DNA of 64,000 nt from Natrinema sp. SYSU A 869 (GTDB lineage: Archaea > Halobacteriota > Halobacteria > Halobacteriales > Natrialbaceae): NCBI RefSeq assembly GCF_019879105.1, contig NZ_CP082249.1, forward strand, positions 2,046,001-2,110,000. The letters are read 5' to 3'. A model generated the notes under the pieces. That model was not told the DNA's origin, did no database searches, and was given only the letters and a program-made list of their open reading frames with translations. The position numbers and the translations under genes are program-made. Shown here piece after piece: positions 59,699 through 64,000 of this stretch (position 1 is its first letter; every line of letters begins with the position of its first letter).

Positions 59699-60760
59699 AT
59701 GCGTGCAGCAGTCCTCGAGGAACACGGCGAACCGCTGTCGATCGAAGACGTCGACGCGCCCGATCCGACGCCGGACGGCGCGATCGTCGAGGTCGAAGCC
59801 TGCGGTGTCTGTCGGAGCGACTGGCACGGCTGGCAGGGCGACTGGGGGTGGCTCGGCCTCGAGACCCAGCCAGGCCAGATTCTGGGCCACGAGCCAGCCG
59901 GTCGGGTCGTCGCCGTCGGTGAGGACGTCGAGGGGGTCGCCGAGGGCGACCACGTCGCAGTACCGTTCAACCTCGGCGACGGGGTCTGTCCGCAGTGTCA
60001 GCGGGGTCACTCTAATACCTGCGAGAACGTCATGCCGCTAGGATTCATCGAGGAGGCACAGGGTGCCTTCGCCGAACAACTCCACGTCCCCGTCGCCGAT
60101 CACAACCTCGTAAAACTCCCCGACGGCGTCTCCTCGGTCGACATGGCCGGCCTTGGCTGTCGCTTCATGACCTCGTTCCATGCGCTCGCCCATCGCGCTG
60201 ACATCGGTGCAGGCGACTGGGTGGCGATCCACGGCTGCGGTGGTGTCGGCCTCTCGGCGGTCCACATCGCCGACGCGCTGGGTGGCAACGTCGTCGCAGT
60301 CGATCTGAAAGACGAGAAACTCGAGAAGGCTCGCGAACTCGGGGCGGTCGAGACGGTCAACGCTGAGGACGTCGACGACGTTCCCGGTGAAGTACAGGCG
60401 ATCACCGACGGCGGGGCTGGCATCGCGATGGACGCGCTGGGAATCGAAACGACCAGTCAGAACTCCGTGCTGAGCCTCGGCACCCGCGGCCAACACATCC
60501 AGGTCGGGCTCACGACGCAAGAGGAACAGGGCATGGTCCACCTGCCGACGGACGCGATGGTCATGCAGGAAATCGAGTTCATCGGCTCGCTGGGCATGCC
60601 CCCGACCCGCTACGACGAGATCTTCCGGATGGTCGCGACGGGGAAACTCGAGCCCGAGACGGTCGTCTCCGAAACCATTGGCCTTGAGGACGTCAGCGAC
60701 AAACTCGACGCGATGACCGACTTCGAGACGGTCGGCATTCCGGTCATCGACACGTTCTAG
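59699..60760 (+). CDS. Zinc-dependent alcohol dehydrogenase (MDR family)
   Basis: A 353-residue medium-chain dehydrogenase. Catalytic zinc: Cys38 (CGVCRSDWHGW) and His64-Glu65 (GHEPAGRV). The structural zinc loop has Cys97, Cys100 and Cys108 (GVCPQCQRGHSNTC), with His104 as a possible fourth ligand in place of the usual Cys. The Rossmann motif is GCGGVGLSAVHIADALGGNV with Asp ending beta2 (AVDLKD), which favours NAD. Oxidises alcohols to aldehydes or the reverse; substrate unknown. Start at ATG 59699 (MRAAVLEEHGEPL). Alone, followed by a hairpin-rich region. Confidence 0.93.
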   Translation: MRAAVLEEHGEPLSIEDVDAPDPTPDGAIVEVEACGVCRSDWHGWQGDWGWLGLETQPGQILGHEPAGRVVAVGEDVEGVAEGDHVAVPFNLGDGVCPQCQRGHSNTCENVMPLGFIEEAQGAFAEQLHVPVADHNLVKLPDGVSSVDMAGLGCRFMTSFHALAHRADIGAGDWVAIHGCGGVGLSAVHIADALGGNVVAVDLKDEKLEKARELGAVETVNAEDVDDVPGEVQAITDGGAGIAMDALGIETTSQNSVLSLGTRGQHIQVGLTTQEEQGMVHLPTDAMVMQEIEFIGSLGMPPTRYDEIFRMVATGKLEPETVVSETIGLEDVSDKLDAMTDFETVGIPVIDTF

Positions 60761-60788
60761 AACCAACCTTTTGCTCTCTCGTGATGAC

Positions 60789-60836
60789 GAGACGCTGAAG
60801 GCGTCTCGAACCATGTGCGGTCGCGAAGCGACCGCA
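60789..60836. repeat. Double-hairpin repeat with ACCATG spacer, copy 3
   Basis: Stem GAGACGC/GCGTCTC (60789-60795/60801-60807), spacer GAACCATG, stem TGCGGTCGC/GCGACCGCA (60816-60824/60828-60836). It lies just after the alcohol dehydrogenase gene, so it may also help to end or protect its transcript. Confidence 0.7.
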
Positions 60837-61003
60837 CTCGGCAAAACGTTGATGAAAATCACGGCGTCACCCATTCAGCCGCGGCGTTGCCGCGACTTCG
60901 AGGGTACCTTGGCCCGCTCACTCGCTTCGCTCGTTCGCGGGTGCAGTGCTTGACCGGACTGCGGCGGTACGCTCTTCGCCTCTACCGAGTGCAAGCAGTT
61001 GTA

Positions 61004-61036
61004 CCGAGCGCGCCTCTGGCGCGCTCGGCCTTTTTT
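61004..61036 (+). terminator. Hairpin plus T-run terminator
   Basis: CCGAGCGCGCC (61004-61014) pairs perfectly with GGCGCGCTCGG (61018-61028) over a TCT loop, followed by CC and six T (61031-61036), with a second run of nine T at about 61044-61052. Archaeal RNA polymerase stops mainly at T-runs; a stem ahead is a plus. Confidence 0.7.
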
Positions 61037-61101
61037 AATCGAATTTTTTTTTGCTCGAGCGGTCGGCCTCCGGCCGACCCGAGAGTAAATAACTTCGTTC
61101 C

Positions 61102-61389
61102 TTAGAACGAAACCGCGTCGGGCGCGTACGGACTGCCGACCGGGGTTGGGTCGCGATCGCTGTAGCCGACGCGGCCGACAGCCTTGTCGCTGACGGCGGA
61201 GTAGACGGCGAAGCGCGCCTCCTCCGGATTTTCGAAGGTTTCGGACTCGAGGCGGGCGAGTACATCGCCGACCGTCTCGCTACCGTTCGGGAGTTCGAGG
61301 GTACGGTCGCCGTACTCCTCGATCAGTTCCTCGGTCGTCGCGGGGTACTCGTGGTCGTCGATGACCTCGCCGGTGCCATTGAGCAGCAT
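61102..61389 (-). CDS. Small conserved haloarchaeal protein (DUF5789-like)
   Basis: A 95-residue protein. LNGTGEVIDDHEYPATTEEL and IEEYGDRTLELPNGSETVGD then VLARLESETFENPEEARFAV show the pattern of a small family I recall as DUF5789, ending GYSDRDP. The middle YPATTEELIEEYGDRTLELP looks like a DUF2795-type fold. On the minus strand TTTATAATT centred about 29 bp ahead of ATG 61389 suggests a leaderless mRNA. Function unknown. Confidence 0.78.
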   Translation of the reverse strand: MLLNGTGEVIDDHEYPATTEELIEEYGDRTLELPNGSETVGDVLARLESETFENPEEARFAVYSAVSDKAVGRVGYSDRDPTPVGSPYAPDAVSF

Positions 61390-61520
61390 TACGCCCTATC
61401 CTCTGTGATAGATAATTATAAACATTGTCCATCCATGTTTCCTAGTAGCACTGTAGACCTAATATACCTAGTATTACCCTAGAGACTACGGAAAACCGGA
61501 CGCGGGCTCGGAGAAACGTC

Positions 61521-61527
61521 TTTATGA
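61521..61527 (+). promoter_or_regulatory. TATA box of the PHP gene at 61549
   Basis: TTTATGA is centred 25 bp ahead of ATG 61549, predicting a leaderless transcript. Confidence 0.55.
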
Positions 61528-61548
61528 GCGGCCCGGTTCGGATATCGT

Positions 61549-62328
61549 ATGCCATATGCGGACTTACACGTCCACACGACGCGCTCGGACGGCAGCCTCA
61601 CGCTCGAGGCGGTTCCCGAGGCCGCTCGCCGCGGCGGGGTTGAGGTCGTCGCGGTAACGGACCACGATCGGGTCCAGCCGTTCGACGGACCGATCGTTGA
61701 GCGCGACGGCGTGACGCTCGTCCACGGAATCGAGTTACGGGTCGAGACGCCGGGGAGACAGCGGATCGACCTGCTGGGCTACGGACTCGAGCCGAGCACG
61801 GCCCTCGAGGCCATTCTCGCGAACATTCAGGAAAACCGGATCGAGCGCGGGCAGGCGATCGTCGACTGCGTGGAGTCGCGACTGGGGATCGACCTCGATG
61901 TGACCATCGACGGCGGGTTCGGGCGGCCACACATCGCGCGAGCGATCGAGGCCCATCCCGAGACTGAGTACGATTATCAGGGCGCGTTTGACCACGTCAT
62001 CGGCTCCGATTGTCCGTGTTACGTGCCCCGAGACGTGCCGTCATTCGAGACGGGACGAGCGGCACTGGCCGAATCGTGCCGGCTCGTTTCGCTCGCACAT
62101 CCGCTTCGATACCGCGATCCGGAGCGCGCGCTCGCGCTGGCGGCCGACCTTGACGCCGTCGAACTCCAGTATCCTTACGGCCGCGACGTCGACCGCGAGC
62201 CCGTCGAACGAGCGATCGAGCGCCACGACCTGCTCGTGACCGGCGGCAGCGACGCCCATGACGAACGCCTCGGCATCGACGGGCTCTCTCGGCGGGCCTA
62301 CGAGCGACTCGAGCTGACAGGTAACTGA
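61549..62328 (+). CDS. PHP-domain phosphoesterase
   Basis: A 259-residue PHP protein. Metal-binding motifs: DLHVHTTRSDGSLT (5-18), VAVTDHDRV, HGIELRVETPGRQ, GRPHIARA, VSLAHPLRYRD and VTGGSDAHDERLG. These resemble the RNase AM/TrpH group, which hydrolyses 3',5'-nucleoside bisphosphates and trims RNA 5' ends. It is not a close paralogue of the PHP gene at 34646 (different motif spacing). ATG 61549 with a TATA box 25 bp upstream. Confidence 0.85.
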   Translation: MPYADLHVHTTRSDGSLTLEAVPEAARRGGVEVVAVTDHDRVQPFDGPIVERDGVTLVHGIELRVETPGRQRIDLLGYGLEPSTALEAILANIQENRIERGQAIVDCVESRLGIDLDVTIDGGFGRPHIARAIEAHPETEYDYQGAFDHVIGSDCPCYVPRDVPSFETGRAALAESCRLVSLAHPLRYRDPERALALAADLDAVELQYPYGRDVDREPVERAIERHDLLVTGGSDAHDERLGIDGLSRRAYERLELTGN

Positions 62329-62384
62329 TCCAAATGCTGGCCGCTAGCGGAGGGTTCAATGCATCGTGGTGCTAACGGGCGGAT

Positions 62385-62549
62385 ATGAACTGCCACTATT
62401 GTGACCACGAGGCCGCCTTCGCAGCTGAGTCCGATGGACTCAAAGTGGGCCTCTGCGAGGAACACTTCCGCGAGCGATTACAGGAGCTCGCCGAAGCTGA
62501 CGGGCTCGAGAGCCTGAAGGAGAAAGTCGACGTCGATCGCGCTGAATAA
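62385..62549 (+). CDS. Small zinc-finger-like protein (DUF6757-like)
   Basis: A 54-residue protein: MNCHYCDHEAAFAAESDGLK then VGLCEEHFRERLQELAEADG and LESLKEKVDVDRAE. CxxC at 3-6 with Cys/His in LCEEHF (Cys24, His27) could bind one zinc. Its layout matches a tiny haloarchaeal family I recall as DUF6757. It begins 56 bp after the PHP gene and may be cotranscribed. Function unknown. Confidence 0.7.
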   Translation: MNCHYCDHEAAFAAESDGLKVGLCEEHFRERLQELAEADGLESLKEKVDVDRAE

Positions 62550-62565
62550 GGCTAGCCGCGTCTTT

Positions 62566-63162
<597 letters not shown>

Positions 63163-63966
63163 TCACTCGTCCATCGAGTCGGGCACCTCATCACGGTCCT
63201 CGAGGCGGTCGTCAAGCAGTTCGCGGGTCCAGACGGCGAAGCCGTGGTCGCGGCCATAGGTCCAGACCGCCATCTCGTTAACCACGTTGGGGAGATCGCT
63301 CTCCTTGATCCCGGCCGCGACGATCGCTTCCTGGTCGGCCATGAGCAACTGCGCTGGCCACTCTTGCTGGACGTTGTTGGTCGTCTCAAGGTCGGGCGCG
63401 ACGACGATATCCGCGTCCGGAGCCGCCTCCGTGAACATCTCGTGGGCGTCCTCGGTGGGGACTTCGACGTACACCCTGACGCCGCGGTCGGCGGCTGACT
63501 GGAGGCCGTCAAGAATCCGCTGCTCGGCGACCTCGATCGCCGGGACGAGGTAATGGACGGTATCCTCGGCTTCCTCGAGGAAGAGGGCGACGCGTTCGGT
63601 GACGTGTTCCTTCTGCGTGATCGCCCACATTCCCTCGTCGTCCATCGATTCGGGCTCCTCGAGCTGGCCGAGGGCGTTCTCGGCGGCGTTGATCCGCGAG
63701 TCGTAGTCTTCGCGGATTCGCCGACACGCCGTGTCGACCGGGACGGCCTTGTACTGGCGAGGTTCGGTCTGCTGGACGCTGACGAGTCCCTTTCGGTCGA
63801 GTCGCTCGATCGTGTCGTACACCCGTGATCGGGGGATATCCGCGACCTGACTGATCTCCTTGGCGGTCCCCTTCGAGATGCGGACGAGCGCCACGAAACA
63901 CCGAGCCTCGTACTCGGTTAGGCCCAGTTCTTCGAGGGTTTTGACTGCTTCCTCAGCGTCTGACAC
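63163..63966 (-). CDS. TrmB-family transcriptional regulator
   Basis: A 267-residue protein. Residues 8-75 form the TrmB winged helix: LEELGLTEYEARCFVALVRI, recognition region DIPRSRVYDTIERLDRKGLV and wing SVQQTEPRQYKAVP. A helical linker (85-110) and a C-terminal PLD-like ligand domain (115-260) follow, with the typical DRGVRVYVEVPTED segment. TrmB proteins sense sugars or other metabolites; the global H. salinarum TrmB controls gluconeogenesis. The ligand here is unknown. Start at ATG 63966, 34 bases from the window edge. Confidence 0.92.
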   Translation of the reverse strand: MSDAEEAVKTLEELGLTEYEARCFVALVRISKGTAKEISQVADIPRSRVYDTIERLDRKGLVSVQQTEPRQYKAVPVDTACRRIREDYDSRINAAENALGQLEEPESMDDEGMWAITQKEHVTERVALFLEEAEDTVHYLVPAIEVAEQRILDGLQSAADRGVRVYVEVPTEDAHEMFTEAAPDADIVVAPDLETTNNVQQEWPAQLLMADQEAIVAAGIKESDLPNVVNEMAVWTYGRDHGFAVWTRELLDDRLEDRDEVPDSMDE

Positions 63967-64000
63967 GGTTGATCCACACGCCGAAATTGGGAAAGAACGC

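Larger units (their letters stand above)
60761..61101. other. Intergenic region with hairpins and a terminator
   Basis: About 340 bp between convergent genes. It contains the double-hairpin repeat (60789-60836), other palindromes and a hairpin-plus-T-run terminator (61004-61036). No gene. Confidence 0.75.

Noticed and set aside
61061-61079. Second hairpin GGTCGGCC-TCC-GGCCGACC as a terminator for the minus-strand gene
   Set aside because: On the minus strand it is followed by A-runs, not T-runs, so it would not end that transcript by the usual archaeal signal.

Overview
The window is haloarchaeal chromosome (class Halobacteria; Natrialbales is my best guess, from overall resemblance only). 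The evidence is high GC with strongly acidic predicted proteins, archaeal information-processing genes (aIF6, L31e, L39e, L18Ae, prefoldin alpha, FtsY, RadA, NMD3, a Taw2/Trm5-type methyltransferase, an XPD/Rad3-family helicase), TrmB and winged-helix regulators, Tat-type lipoproteins, and TATA boxes about 27 bp upstream of several start codons, as expected for leaderless mRNAs. No rRNA, CRISPR array, integrase, transposase or replication-initiator gene was seen.

Layout. 0-10 kb: end of a histidine kinase, a lipoprotein gene wrecked by an 84-bp palindromic element, two divergent rhodaneses, a polysaccharide-deacetylase lipoprotein, a rubrerythrin-like protein, thiE-thiM, a GNAT acetyltransferase and an AEC transporter. 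10-14 kb: a second copy of the 84-bp element, then a nitrite/sulfite reductase gene overlapping a gene for an F420-type (FrhB) beta subunit with ferredoxin clusters. 15-20 kb: the translation/secretion cluster rpl39e-rpl31e-aIF6 and rpl18a-pfdA-ftsY, split by an ASCH-domain gene and a decayed membrane-protein gene. 20-29 kb: a Tat metallopeptidase-like protein, ThpR, a flavin amine-oxidase-like enzyme, a TPR protein, a DUF424 protein, and an ABC-2 transporter divergent from a winged-helix regulator with three membrane-protein genes. 29-35 kb: sufS and sufU around an accessory stretch (degenerate receiver, two broken HD-hydrolase fragments, an AT-rich patch, a candidate structured RNA), then a PHP phosphoesterase.

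35-44.7 kb is the main system: a six-gene operon on the minus strand for an NIS-type hydroxamate-citrate siderophore, in the same gene order as the rhizobactin 1021 operon (dat, ddc, iucA-type, acetyltransferase, monooxygenase, iucC-type). Two DtxR-type palindromes flank its putative TATA element, and the monooxygenase gene carries a one-base frameshift. 45-64 kb is mostly housekeeping: radA, a PQQ-propeller protein, pspAB-htpX, a creatininase-family amidohydrolase, nmd3-taw2, the helicase, a YkgJ-type cysteine-cluster protein, an alcohol dehydrogenase, a second PHP protein, a zinc/7Fe-type ferredoxin and a TrmB regulator, with a tRNA-like RNA at 56.4 kb.

Two themes recur. First, several conserved genes (14.6, 32.1, 37.5, 47.6 and 58.6 kb) are interrupted by a small indel, often in a short homopolymer, which suggests uncorrected sequencing errors as much as real decay. 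Second, GC-rich hairpins, some built as hairpin-ACCATG-hairpin, lie in intergenic DNA and inside coding regions as in-frame spacer inserts.
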